Below are positions 35,669 to 48,200 of a DNA stretch of 64,000 nt, one piece after another (the first letter of the stretch is position 1; every line of letters begins with the position of its first letter). Source of the stretch: Enoplolaimus lenunculus (lineage: Eukaryota; Nematoda; Enoplea; Enoplida; Thoracostomopsidae); NCBI GenBank assembly GCA_030248215.1, contig JASANG010003338.1, positions 124,001 through 188,000 on the forward strand, written 5' to 3'. Below the pieces are notes generated by a model. It saw only the letters and a program-made list of their open reading frames with translations. It made no database searches and was not told where the DNA came from. The position numbers were made by a program, and so were the translations under genes.

Positions 35669-35817
35669 AGATAGTAAACTGAAAATTTTTCGCTTAATAT
35701 TCAACTTTAGCTATAAAACTTTTACTTTTTAAAGTCTAGCTAGCAAATTCAATTCGTTTTCAAAACTGTCGTAAAACCGAATCAAACACTGTGCTATAAT
35801 CCAGCATTAGTTCTACG

Positions 35818-36073
35818 TACACTGCAGATTCCAGTGCGTTGATTTTAACTCGGAATGAGTTGAATCCGCTCAGAAGCCTGAGCGCTGAATTAGATCTTTC
35901 AAAACTCAGAATTCTGAATTGATTGAACTCATTCTGAGATGATTAATATACTCACCCGGAAATAAAGCAGCTCAGAGCGAATTGATGTTTCCTGCTATAA
36001 ACTCAGAAATAAACCAGATATGACTAATTCACTCTCTGAGCTAATTAATCAACTCATCGGAATTTGCAGGGTA
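35818..36073. mobile_element. Inverted-repeat element upstream of the C2 gene
   Basis: 256 bp. The left end TACACTGCAGATTCC and the reverse complement of the right end, TACCCTGCAAATTCC, match at 13 of 15 positions and continue into a TGAGTTGATT-like block. The interior is rich in ACTCAGAATTCTGA-type palindromes. It ends about 164 bp upstream of the start codon at 36237, so it may sit in the promoter or 5' UTR. Non-coding. Confidence 0.65.
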
Positions 36074-36236
36074 GGGTAAAAACGACAGCTTCAATATTAA
36101 TGTCCCGTATCAACATTTCGCAACCAGGTGCAACAAAATAACACTTTAACTAATGCCCATTGCAACTATATATTACGCTACTTAGCAACGAAGAGTTTAA
36201 ACATTCCAATGCGACACCAAATTGCGAATAGCGACC

Positions 36237-39200
36237 ATGACACTGCTATCTGCATCGGAAAAAGTTTACATTCTAATTGGTTGCGCAGGGCTTGTAACGG
36301 GTACGTTCATCATTATGATATGCAAAGTTTTACCGTGCTGTTGGTTAACAAGAGCACAGCAGGATACGATCGAAGAGAAGAGCAAAAAATCAACGACTAT
36401 CACGGGCGACACATCAATCGTTGACCGCCGCGGTAAGAATTAAAGTGATTTAAAATTGCAATTCGACTCGGAAACCTTGAAAAGTGAAAAATAGAACCGC
36501 ATACATTTTTTGGTTGGTAAGGGACATTGGAAATGTATTAAGTACATTTCCAACGACGGAAAAAGTGGAACCTAATTAGCGTCCACAAATGTCAATTATC
36601 CCTAATTGAAGCACATTAATGACTAGTGGACCAAATAACCTTGAGTTCGAAATTTTAAAATGCACTTAAGTTTTGAAAGCAACATTCCAATGTAAAACCT
36701 TGAATTATCGCTCAAGCTTTTGATGCAAGCCAAAAAACGTTTAATTCATCGGATAGTTGCAATACCGGATATATATCAGTAAGGAAGAATGGCGGAGGAT
36801 TGGTTGAAAATATATAACAGTCCGTAACCGAATAACAAGGGGGGTTCCCTCTGGACAGACCAAATAAATATCAGTCCCCCATCTAATTCGGGTCACTACA
36901 GTATGGTTCTTTTGCTTGGTATGAAAAATCCGAAGTATGGGCGAAATGCAGAAAATGGGAAAGTTTAAACTCAAACGTTTATGTATTCGCGGTTTTAGTA
37001 GACAAAACATGAAGTGAGGAGTTTTTTGAAAACGGAAAACTGAAAATTCAAAAGCCTAGGAATTTCCCGGTTGGTATGCAAAATGGAAAAGCTGAAAACT
37101 CAAACAATTAGGTATTTCTCGGTTTTGTAGGCAAAATCTCAAGCGAGTAGTTTGTTTCAAAAACGAAACAAGTGGGAAATTCGAAAGCCTGGTTTTTCCT
37201 ACCTTAGTATGAAAAACCTGAGGCATGGATTTTGTTTGGAAAGAGGGAAAAATAAAAAATTTAAACAAATAGGTCTTCTCTATGCATGCTTCAGATGGAA
37301 AATTCGAAGTCTACGTGTCCTTCAGTCTGGCAAGCAAAATATCTCTTTCCGCACTTTAGCTCGTACAACTGTCCATTTTTCTCGGCATATTGTCTCGAGT
37401 GTTCCGTTAAAAATGTAAGGGGTTTAAGGAAGCGGCAGCTTTCGTAGAAATAATATGAAAAACAATTTTCTATGTGGGGTTCCACTTTTTCTTCTATTTT
37501 CCGCACATTATCGATACTTCCAATATTCCTTACTAAGCCGGGAGCAAACCTAGGTATTTGAATTTTCCACTTTTCCCGCTTTTCAAATAAAGCCTAAGCT
37601 TGTGTTTTATTTACCAGACCAGGGTAATTCTAGCGTGTCATAGAGGACTCCCTGTGCCGCACTTTTGGCTATGGCTTTTCCACTTTGTGAACGGGAAGCT
37701 CTTGTTCTAAACATGAGCCACAGTTCAGGCTTACATAAATGGCAACCTCAAGTACACTTGGTATTTTATTCCACTGCAACAAGTGTTTACATGTTTTCAT
37801 TTGCAGAGTTTGCCGGCCATCGAAAATACTCATCGAAGAATAATGAACCAAAACCCGCATATTACAGGAAACATACCATACCATTAACAATCACTACACC
37901 GCCAACTCCAGTGCTTGGCAATTTTCCTCGTTTTACTTTGCAGAGTTCGAATTGTTTACCAACCGCAGCAGGTGAGTTGTAAAACAACCGTTGTTGGTTT
38001 TGTGTGCCAAATATCTTATCAGTTGTTGCTGTATTTTCTTTAATAATTAAACGTCTAAAAATGCAAAAAATACCTTCTATTATTTAACCCCTTCTCACAT
38101 AGTTGCCTATAGGCAACTCAGCGCAGTGTATATACCATATGCGTTAAATAATATATATCACACGGTGTTTAATAATTGCAACACGTATACATAGTACTAA
38201 ATCACCACAAGACGTGAGAGCCCCCTCGGGCTTGAGCGTCAAGCTCCTATAGCTGAGTGGTGTTGGTATACGCCTGCCACTCCAATAACTGGAGTTCGAA
38301 TCCAAGCATAAATGTAGGTCTCAGGGGAAATAGAAAATATTCATGTGAGAAAGGGTTAATCCTATTTCATATCAATCTCGGGCGTATCCAGGGTTGGGTA
38401 CCGAAACGCCCAGTGGAAAAAAACGGATTTTTTCCAATTTTTATTATCGTTTTCAGTGAAGGAATAATAAACGCTAAAACGGGAAAAAAATTTTATAAAA
38501 ATACAGTAATTTTAGCAAAGTACTATTTTGAATTTAAAACAATCGCAGCATCTATATTTTTAAATTTTGTTGCTTTTGTTTGATGGAACATTCCCAGCTG
38601 TGTAATGCGTTAGTTCAGAACCCAACTTGTGATTAAATTCGTGTGTGTAACAATGAAGCTGCAAATCCTACAAGAACATTTTTGCCAAACTGAAACCCAC
38701 AAGTTTGTTGCCAACTTTGGCAAATGCCATTTTTAGGCACCTGACACTTGTAGTGTGTACCCAATGCTTAACCCATGCTTGTATCAAACCGGTTACTATC
38801 AGTTTAAACCAGTGTTCGTACAAAACCAGTTTTCCTAATTTACTTTTCAGTAGGTTTGCGCATAGTCATAACGAAAACGAACGCAAAGTGCGTAATTGAA
38901 TTAACAAACTACGAAATAACATAGAACTACTATTACATTCTAAAATCAATGTTAAAATCATATACAGTTCAAATCAAATCAAGTTGATTAATATAGAATT
39001 GTGAAACTATTGTTAGAAACCGTTCCTCGCATTCCAATGCGCTACGGTACAACACAGTCACCAGAGCAAAGACTGACACCTCGAAGTATATCAGCACAAA
39101 GGCGAAGCTTACGCAGTTTATATTCCTTACCCAATTATCTGTCAACGTCGATGTCTGTATCGGAAACGTCGGAACCGGAGGTGAGAAATTTGAATTGTTC

Positions 39201-42200
39201 TTCTAAACGAAGATGACCACACTGCAAAAAATGGTGAGTCACAAGCCTATTTCGGAGAAAGACAAGCGCGATGTACGCCAAAACCTCAAGAAATCAATCT
39301 GCTTTCCGGCAGTCCTGTGGAATTAAATGCCTAAAAACACTGCAAGGGTCTCTACGGATAAAAGGATCAAATTTTGTATGTTAAATTCGCTGAACACGGG
39401 TTTACACGTTTTCTGAGAAATTTGTAGCGATTTCCCTTCTCAATAAGTTTAAGATCACGGGCAAAAACCGACTAATGACAACGTTGGTCGACCTCCGTTC
39501 TGGACAAGTGTTCCGGTAAAGCCAAATCGATGTCACGAAAAAAGTGCCACTCCCGCACTCCCACCAGGAAAAAGTGGCCCTGCGGCCAATTTTCAATTTT
39601 TTTTACTGCAAAATACGCCAGCACTATACTTTTTACCGGGAAAAAGTGTCCCCACTGAAAAAAGTGGCCCCAAATTTTAGATCGTGGACACTTTTTGATG
39701 GAAAAAGGTGGCCTCCAATAAAAAAATCAGCGAACTGGATTGGCGTCAAGAAAACAGTTAACGTCTGTCTTCTTAATCCGTACATAGCGCAAACGAACGG
39801 AGGTGAAGATGTAAAATTTGTGCGAGAAGTAATAGAATTAAATCGTATTTTCAACGCTACAACCATTAAGGAGACGCAGCGAAGCGCAGCTTTCAGACTC
39901 GTATGCATTCACTGGCGCAGAGAGTAATGATTTGGCAGTGCCGAAGCAGACAGAGGTGCAGGCTCCCCTCAACCTCCAGAGTGTGTGGCCCCCAAACTCG
40001 CGAGTGAAGCAACGAGTAGCCATTTGCATTTCAAAACTTCGGCGATTTTTGTTTCAACTGGTTCCCCCCAAATGGGGGAAATGAAGGTGGCTGCTCCGCC
40101 ATGTGACTTGGTAATATGAAACATACTTGTTCAAAAAATGTCACAAACGCCACTTTCCGAAATGATTGAAAAATATTTGAACGAAAATGTGGATAAGTAT
40201 ATTACATAAACCAACATGAGTGATTGAGAACTTGGGCAACCGATGCCTTTAATTGTAACTAGCTACTGTATAAATCGCTGCCAATGACATTGAGATATTT
40301 AGAAAATATACATAACTTTTGCAGTGGCAGCGTTATCATTGAAAAAAGTGTAACACGTCTGCGATATATGTGGAAAACAACAGTTGAAACCATTTTAATA
40401 TCGTGAAAAATAAGCAACGAAAGTGACAAAAATCGAGAGGGCTGGCGGGTAGCGGGATGCACTCTGAGTTGGGTCCACGATCCACGTTTAGGTATATGGT
40501 TGTATGGCAGAAACATATCATTTTCAGAAGGTCATGAGTGACTACTTTCTCCAGGAAGAAGTGCCGTGACTAATTTGGAAAGGGGCCACTTTTATCTAAA
40601 GGGGTCCACCATTCCCTGGAAAAAATATCTGGGGACCATAGTTTTCCGGAAAAAGTAGCCGAAAGGCCATACACTTTTTTGTGACCCGGGTTCGGCCAAG
40701 ACGGCAAGTGGTCCGATCCGGTGTTTTTGCGGCCCGGTACACATCCACTAAATCAAAGTATAATATAGCGTATTTGAAATTGAAGTGTAACCTCAAAATA
40801 CCTAAACCAAATTAGCAACTTTGAATTCTCGTTTAACTACATCACCGTCCGTCGAGCGTCCAAGCCAACTTCGGCTTGGTAACTTTGATATCTACATTTT
40901 CTTGTGTTACTGTCTTGGACTTATAAATATCTAACAAACAATGTAACATCTGACAAATTAAGTGGTCATGTTTGGAATAAATTAGATGTAAACATGACTG
41001 TATTTTACTGCCATTTTCACACTGCATTCATTTAATTGGTTGTGTTACGAAATCGTTCTCAACCCTGATACATGAAGCAGCCACACGCCCACAAACGTCA
41101 CACACACACACAACAGAATATTCGGTACATTCTAGAAAATTTTGACCAACTCTGCGTTTGCTCATAAAACAGCAGCAAAACTAATACAGTGCAAGCATCT
41201 ACACAGTCAGAGGAAATATCTACTCATAGCTGCATTTCTCTGCCGCCCATAAACTGAAAACTACTATACTGTAGTGACCCGTATGAGAGGGGAATGATAT
41301 TTATTTGGCCTCTTCAGAGGGCACCCCCCTGTTATTCGGTTACGGACTGTTATTATTTCAACCCGCCCTCCGCCACCATTCGTTAAGGGTACATATCCGG
41401 TTTTGTAATTATCTGATGAATAAGCGTTTATTTGTCTTGTATCGTAGCATGAGCGACAATGCAAAGTTGTACTTTGATTGAAATATGCTTTCAAATGTTA
41501 AGGTATGCTTTAAGGTTTCGAACTGAACTTTATTTGGTCCTGGAGTTGTTTATGTACTAAAATTAGGGATAATTGACATTTATGGAGTCTAATTAGGGTT
41601 TAGGGACTCCATCCGCTTACAGAGAATTAAGCGTTTATTTGTCTTGTATCATAAGCCTTAGCGACAATGCAAGGTTGTACTTAGAAATATACTTTCAAAA
41701 CTTAAGTATGCTTTAAGGTTTTGAACTCAACTTTATTTGGTCCTGGATTTGTTTATGTACTACACTTAGGGATAATTGACATTTATGGAGTCTAATTATG
41801 GTTTAGGGACTCCATCCGCTTACGGACTCATTAGCGATACGGACGCCTATTGATTGCGGTTCAAAATGAGGACCCCCTGTTATCCGGGTCACTACAGTAC
41901 TGCAGCTATACTATTGTCGTTGTTAATTTAGATTCATTTCTCTCAGCAAGTATCTAATGCTGTATGCAAATTTTTACAATCCTACCGTTGTCGCTGCTAA
42001 TTATATTTATTCGCGACATCGCCTCAGCGGGGTAGTGTTTAGTTGGCTGGCTGTTCGGTTAATAATTTATTTTCCTACTGTAGTGACCCGAATAAGAGGG
42101 GTGTTATAAGAGGGGGTCTCCATTTTGAGTACCAATCAATAGGAGGCCGTACCCTAATATGAGTCCGTAAGCGGATAGGGTCCTAAACCCGAATTATAGT

Positions 42201-45200
42201 CCATAAATGTGAATTATCCCTAATTCTAGTGCATAAATGACTCCAGGACCAAACAAAGTTGAGTTCGAAACTTTAAAGCATAAGTACTCAAGTTTTAACT
42301 GTAACATTCCAAAGTAACATTCCATTATCGCTCAAGCTTTTGATGCAATTCAAAAAACGTTTAATTCAACGGATAGGAGTTGCAATACCGGATATATATC
42401 TGCAACGCAGACTGACGGAGGGCAGGTTGAAAATAAAGAAAAATCCGTAACCGAATAACAGGGGTACCCTCTGGAGAGGCCAAATAAATATCAACCCCCT
42501 CTCTTTTTGGGTCACTACAGTATGTACAGCATATACAACTCTAGATTAATTTAAGTTCAGGTATTCTGAAACGTATACATCATTATGCATTGGAAAAGAA
42601 CGAATATTTTACTTAATTTGGTATGCTTATCAGGCAGCGACGCTAGGTACTATATTCTACATATTGTGCAGTACAGCTAAAGTCGGCTGGATTGTTTTCT
42701 GAGATATACGAGGTTTAACAGACCTCAGCATTACTGAAACTCCTAGAATGTACCTTTTGTACGGTACACCAAATTCTAACCAGCGTGACAAGTAACAAGC
42801 CAACCTGCCTGTAATTGTCATGCACTCTTTAAGTAGTGTATCCAACAAAACTATTGGAGCGACTCACAGAATCTGTACAAAGAGCAACTAATTTTATATA
42901 TTAAGGACAAATTATAGCACCATAAGACCATTAATAACGTTAAATGCATTAATACAAGCATATGCAAAAGACTAAACACAACTGCATATGAACTATAGTT
43001 GCGTAAATACAGTTATGATGAGAAGCGGACTTGGCCGGTATCTGGATTGCTGCGATCTGGTATGGCCTGCTTTGCACTCGGTCTACGGATTGCTGCGGTT
43101 CGTCCTGTTCCGGTCTACACCCGACACGGGCCGGACAGCTTCGGATTCGGAGCAGCGCGGCCCGATAGTTATGGCTGATTATAGTAATGTTACTGTAACG
43201 AATGTCCGAGCCAATCCAGCGTCAAGCTGTCCGGTCCATGGTCCGGGTTTTTTTGCGGTTCGAACCACACTGCTAATATAACATAATGTGATGAACGGAA
43301 ACCTTGAATGATGCACACACAAAAAAGTATTTCTGAATTAATTCAGAAAAGTGTTTTCTGTGGCAAATCTGAAAAGTGTTGCTGATATTTAAGACAATTT
43401 TTCTAAAAATAACTGGAAAACGTTTATTTTCAGACTTTATTTCAAAACATATTTGAAAACATTTCTATTATAACAGAAATACTTTTCAAGTGCACCTTGC
43501 TAATTATATTGCGCAAATGCAAGACATTTTTTCTTAAATATCACAAATATTATTTTGAGTGTACAAGGCAAAAACAAATTGAATTTGAACAAATGAAATT
43601 TGCAGTCAAGCCCATCTATTCGAAAAGGATCCAGTTTTCCTGAATTAACCGATGGAACTTGCGGAAACGATTCTTCCAGCAAAGTGAACAAACCACCAGA
43701 TCGCGGATGGGTCGAACTATCACTGCAGTATTGCCTTGCAGATGAACTTTTATTAATTAATGTTCACGCATGTAGACAGCTACCGCTCAGTGTGTACGGA
43801 ACTGCAAATGATGTCTATATTAAAGTCATCATGATACGTGACCAGAGACGGTATGTTGCATGCAGGCTGTGTTATGTTGTCAAAACGAATTTTGTCTTTC
43901 ACAGTATCATATTAAACTTAAGTTTTTGATTAACTTAAAACGATGCTTTTTCAAGTTCATCGCTTTATATTCAGAAGTACACTTCTGATGAACCTAATTT
44001 TTCACAAGGTAATTGCCTGGTAAAACTGCTTCAGCTTAGCTTGCTAACTGAACGCATAATATTTTGAGTCTGTTGCAACGGCGCAAAAAAACTAGCAAAT
44101 TGAATTTTGGTTCTGGCGAGTGGCTGGCTTTGCCAATTCCTATTAAGGTAAGTTTTCATGTACCTTATGCACGGTTTTTGCCGAAAAATTTGCCGCTGAG
44201 TAAGTGTTTCATTATATACTAAACTTTGTAGGCGTTGGGGAACTCGATCAAACATTAGCATGGATGACTTAGAACGCGACAAAAACTGCGGAAACTTTCA
44301 AGTAAATGAGTTCAAAACAAAAGTGGTTCGTCGTACGGTCAATCCGGTGTTCAACGATACGTTCGATGTTTTTCTTAAAGATCGCGATCGCAAATACACA
44401 TCACTAAAATTGCTTACGTACACAAGCGACAGGTATTCAAGTCAAACATTCTATTCGTAATATAACCTACAGAAACACTGAAAACAGCGCATAAAAACGG
44501 ACCCTAAAGGCACATATTCAAAGGATGCTCAAATTACTAGTCCGCGTGCTCAGGGTGGGATGTGCGTAAGAATTTTTTACCCGACCCGTGCTCTACCCAG
44601 GCAAATAAGAGTTTTTACCCACCGGTTTACCCGCGCTAAAAGATCTACCCACGACCCACCTTTTACCCACCCCTAAAGTTAAACCGTATTTTCAAAATTG
44701 CTGGTGATTTGCACTTAAATGAACTTTTGCGTTACAGCTCCAATGTATCTTACACCTGAAAGCTTACAAGAAACAACAAAACTTCAAACCAAGTAAATAA
44801 AGCGCAGAACTTTTGGTTTTTCAGCGCTCGCTGACAAGCATAGTTAATTGCTTATATTTTTCACCTCAACTCTTAAAGGCTTGGCGCGGGTAAAAACTGT
44901 CAATTTTTTATCCGCGTGATACAAATCTTTACCGGCGAGTATACCCACGGTTAAAATTCTTTGGCCGACCCGGGTTTACCCGCGAGTAAAGCCCCATTCT
45001 GCGTGTGCTCAGCTCAGATAGAACTTCCGAATAAAGCAAAATGACGAATTTAACCGTAGGTATACTAAAGACTGAAACGTTAATGCTTCTATATAATGCA
45101 GTGAGAAATATTAGTGGATTAATAACGTTTTTGCTTCCCATTCCAGCGATGATAGTTACAACCACTACGGTGTGGCGTTGTCTTTTCTCACTGCGGCTAA

Positions 45201-48200
45201 TAACAAAGTTACAAAAATTGAAACACGTCTCTGTCAGACTCAAACTAAATGATGCTCAATAGCGACTTCTACTCAGTAAAATGTACTGTACATGTTACGA
45301 ATAAAATCTTTTTTTTGAAAAACGTTCATGATAGTTTAGTATACAAAGGCGACTTAACCGAACTATATTAGCTGAAGTTTATATAAACACCAGTATGAAT
45401 CCAACATTGGAAACATAAACTGTAAGTTTATAAATAACTGATCCTGGACTTTTTGTATAATAACTCCTGTGTTAAAAACTAACATATGGGGCTGTTGCGG
45501 CTCAAAGCCGTTAAGATGTTAGTGATTAACGTGCCACACTGTTGAACATTCAACGTTTTTTGTATACTTTACACAAAAATCAAATGCGGTCTCAAACCTG
45601 AAATTGTGTTCCAGGTACTCGTACCAAAAGGTGTCTGGGGAAACAAATCTAACGTTACGAAAACTGGATTTACAAAAACGAAAATACTTCGAGTTACCAC
45701 TCGCTGACGTTAAACAGGTAAATGCAACAAGCTTTAAACCGATGTTTTCCATGCTGTTTTTGTACCAACACCAGCAATGTTACAAGCAGTAGCGGATCCA
45801 AGATTTCTCGGTGGGATGATCCAAGGCTTAGCGAGCGTCCGGTCAGACGCATGTTTTTGTATTCAAACTCCTCGAACACTTTACTTTTGGACACAGTACA
45901 CTTTTATAAGTTGTCATTCAGCGCAAAGCCCTTTTAGGCTAGTTCACTCCAATCGGTGCTTTGGGGTATTTACGTAGCAGTATATTTGTGTAAGCCGGCT
46001 ATGTGAAAGCCTGTGGAATGAATACTCGCGAGCGAAGCAAGCGAGACCAGACGAAAGTTAGTTTAGTCACAATGCAAATTTTTAATTTTATGTTTCTCCG
46101 CTGAGAGATCCGATACCTAGATCCCTCGTTGATCCGCGCTAGGTTACAAGTATAGCACTAAGGAAAGGTTAAACAAACAACGTGATATTTCGTCATCAAA
46201 ACGATGGTATTTTTACATTTGCAAGTCTTTCCGCGTATTATTCCTCTATTGCATAATTTTTCCCTTAAGATATACAATGTTTTTTCTGCGGAATTTATTC
46301 CGCCTTCAGGTTTCAAGGCCATAATTCTATTAATAAGAATATTGGTTTCTGTAAGCATCAAATTTTATACTTCAGATTTTAAAATGATCAGCATCCGACT
46401 CAATTGTAGAAACCGTTTGGGGCAAATGTTACTTTAAAGAATGTCCCATTTTCCCGGGACAGCAATGTACCATCAGTACATTCAAAAAATATAATTGGGA
46501 CAGCGGAACAGTTGGGACAGATGAGACAGTGGGACAGATGGGACAGTTGGGACAGCTGGGACAGATGGGACAGATGGAACAGTTGGGACAGATGGGACTG
46601 TTGGGGCAGATGGGACAGTTGGGACAGATGGGACAGTTGGGATAGATGGAACAGTTGGGACAGTTGGGACAAATGGGACAGTTGGGACAGATGGGACAGA
46701 TCGACAGTTGGGACAGATGGGTCACTTGAGACAGATGGGACAGTTGGGACAAACGGGACAGATGGGACAGTTGGCACAGATGGGACAGATGGAATAGTTG
46801 GGACAAATGAGACAGTTGGGACACTTAGGACAGATGGGACAGTTGGGACAAACGGGACAGATGGGACAGTTGGGACAGATGGACAGTTGGGACAGATGCG
46901 ACAGTTGGGACACTTGGGACAGATGGGACAGTTGGGACAAACGGGACAGATGGGACAGTTGAGACAGATGGGACAGTTGTGACAGATGGGACAGCTGAGA
47001 CAGTTGGGGCAGATGGGACAGTTCGGATACTTGGGACAGATGGGACAGATTCACACGTACAAGTTTTTGCAGCAAAAACATACAGCTGCAACTTGCATAA
47101 TTTAAGTTTGAATTTATATTAATTGAATTCGTACATGTGAGTGCAGGTGCAAATCGCTTGACGTTCTTGCATCTGCATCTCGGTCTGTCATTACCAAACT
47201 GTTACCCTATTCGCTCGTGCAACGTTTGCAAGCAAGAACACACTGCTGCAACTTGCACGAGTTGCTTCCAGCTGCAAATATTTGCAACTAGACACCATTT
47301 TCGTTCTGAACGTAGACACGAATTTATATGAAAAATTTGCGGACGAGTACCATACATATCAAGCATAAGCTATATTCAACTTGTAATGCTATTCATATAT
47401 GTAAAGTGCATTATTCCTGGCGTAAATTTATCATGAATAATTTGCAAGGTTCTCCTAATGAATTTTCAAACAAAACTTGCAGCTGCAAGTTTCACATTCA
47501 CGCGCAAATAAGGCTTACTCGAAATTTCTTAAACTGAAACTGCTTTCAAAACCTACAATTTCTGTATAGTTGAACAGATGCAAAACTAGTACATACCACA
47601 ATGTCTTAACTGCGAAACTCGAACAGGTTTGACATTTGAATTAATTCAATTTACATGAATAAATTAAAAAACTCTGAAATAATCCAGAAGCGCTCAACAA
47701 CATGTTTTCCGAATGGTCAGTCAAAAAACAGATGCCAGAAATTCAAGCGACTTGCAACTGCTTTCACACGTGCGAACTAAATTTATTTAGGAGCACGAAT
47801 TACATTGAATAATTTGCTGCTGCAAGTATATATACTTTAAAACTGTTTTGTGGCACGTGTGAATTAGGTTTTAAACAGAAATTATATTGGTATAAAACCG
47901 ATTTCAAAAGCCTTCTTTACGCATGAAAGTTTCTTGCAGCTGAAGCTTGCAATTACAAGTTTTTTAAATTCATTCGAAGAACTTGTACTGTAGTGATACG
48001 AATAAGAGGTGGATTTATATTTATTTGGCCTCTCGAGAGGGTACCCCAGTTATTCTGTTACGGATTATTTATTTTTAACCAGTCCGCCCTGCGCCGCCCT
48101 TCGTTACTGATATATATCCGGGATTGCAACTAACCGTTGAATTAATTGTTTATTTGTCTTACATCAAAAATTTGAGCGATGTCGCAAGGTTATACTTAGG

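Larger units (their letters stand above)
26935..36236. other. Intergenic region between VPS13D and the C2 gene
   Basis: About 9.3 kb with no convincing gene. It contains the VPS13D 3' UTR and possible poly(A) site, a TTAA element at 28352-28626, a candidate orphan exon at 28737-28909, an inverted-repeat element at 30112-30564, CCGGAGCCGG repeats at 31040-31370 and 32340-32500, a palindromic element at 34882-35091, a second TTAA element at 35398-35668 and a third inverted-repeat family at 35818-36073. The stretches 29000-30100 and 32500-34880 show nothing I can support. Confidence 0.6.
36433..37806. other. C2-gene intron 1: MITE fragment and imperfect tandem repeats
   Basis: At about 36570-36903 is a left-truncated copy of the TACTGTAGTGACCC element; its right end GGGTCACTACAGTA is intact. 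From about 36905 to 37330 are imperfect repeats of roughly 110 bp, built around GAAAATTCAAA, GGTATGAAAAA and TTTCCCGGTT-like phrases. The rest is AT-rich with no coding signal. Confidence 0.6.
39181..43605. other. C2-gene intron 3, 4.4 kb, mostly mobile-element debris
   Basis: Holds a fragment of the GTCAAATTGACTC foldback family (39221-39265), repeated AAAAAGTGGCCC phrases (39540-39730 and 40560-40700), an inverted copy of the 20236-20390 repeat (39917-40110), two TACTGTAGTGACCC elements (41267-41899 and 42076-42522), a GC-rich patch (43015-43270) and a small foldback (about 43311-43495). No exon-like frame with consistent splice sites was seen. Confidence 0.65.

Noticed and set aside
26935-36236. 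Retroviral, LTR-type, Polinton or LINE remnants
   Set aside because: No reverse transcriptase, integrase, capsid or envelope-like stretch and no long terminal repeats were seen here or elsewhere in the window.
39544-39927. 127-codon frame in C2-gene intron 3
   Set aside because: It is built from repeated AAAAAGTGGCCC phrases and has no domain or splice support.
46400-47091. Long open frames on both strands (up to 156 codons) in the GGGACAG repeat
   Set aside because: They are translations of a 9-bp minisatellite in an intron, with no splice context or known protein similarity.
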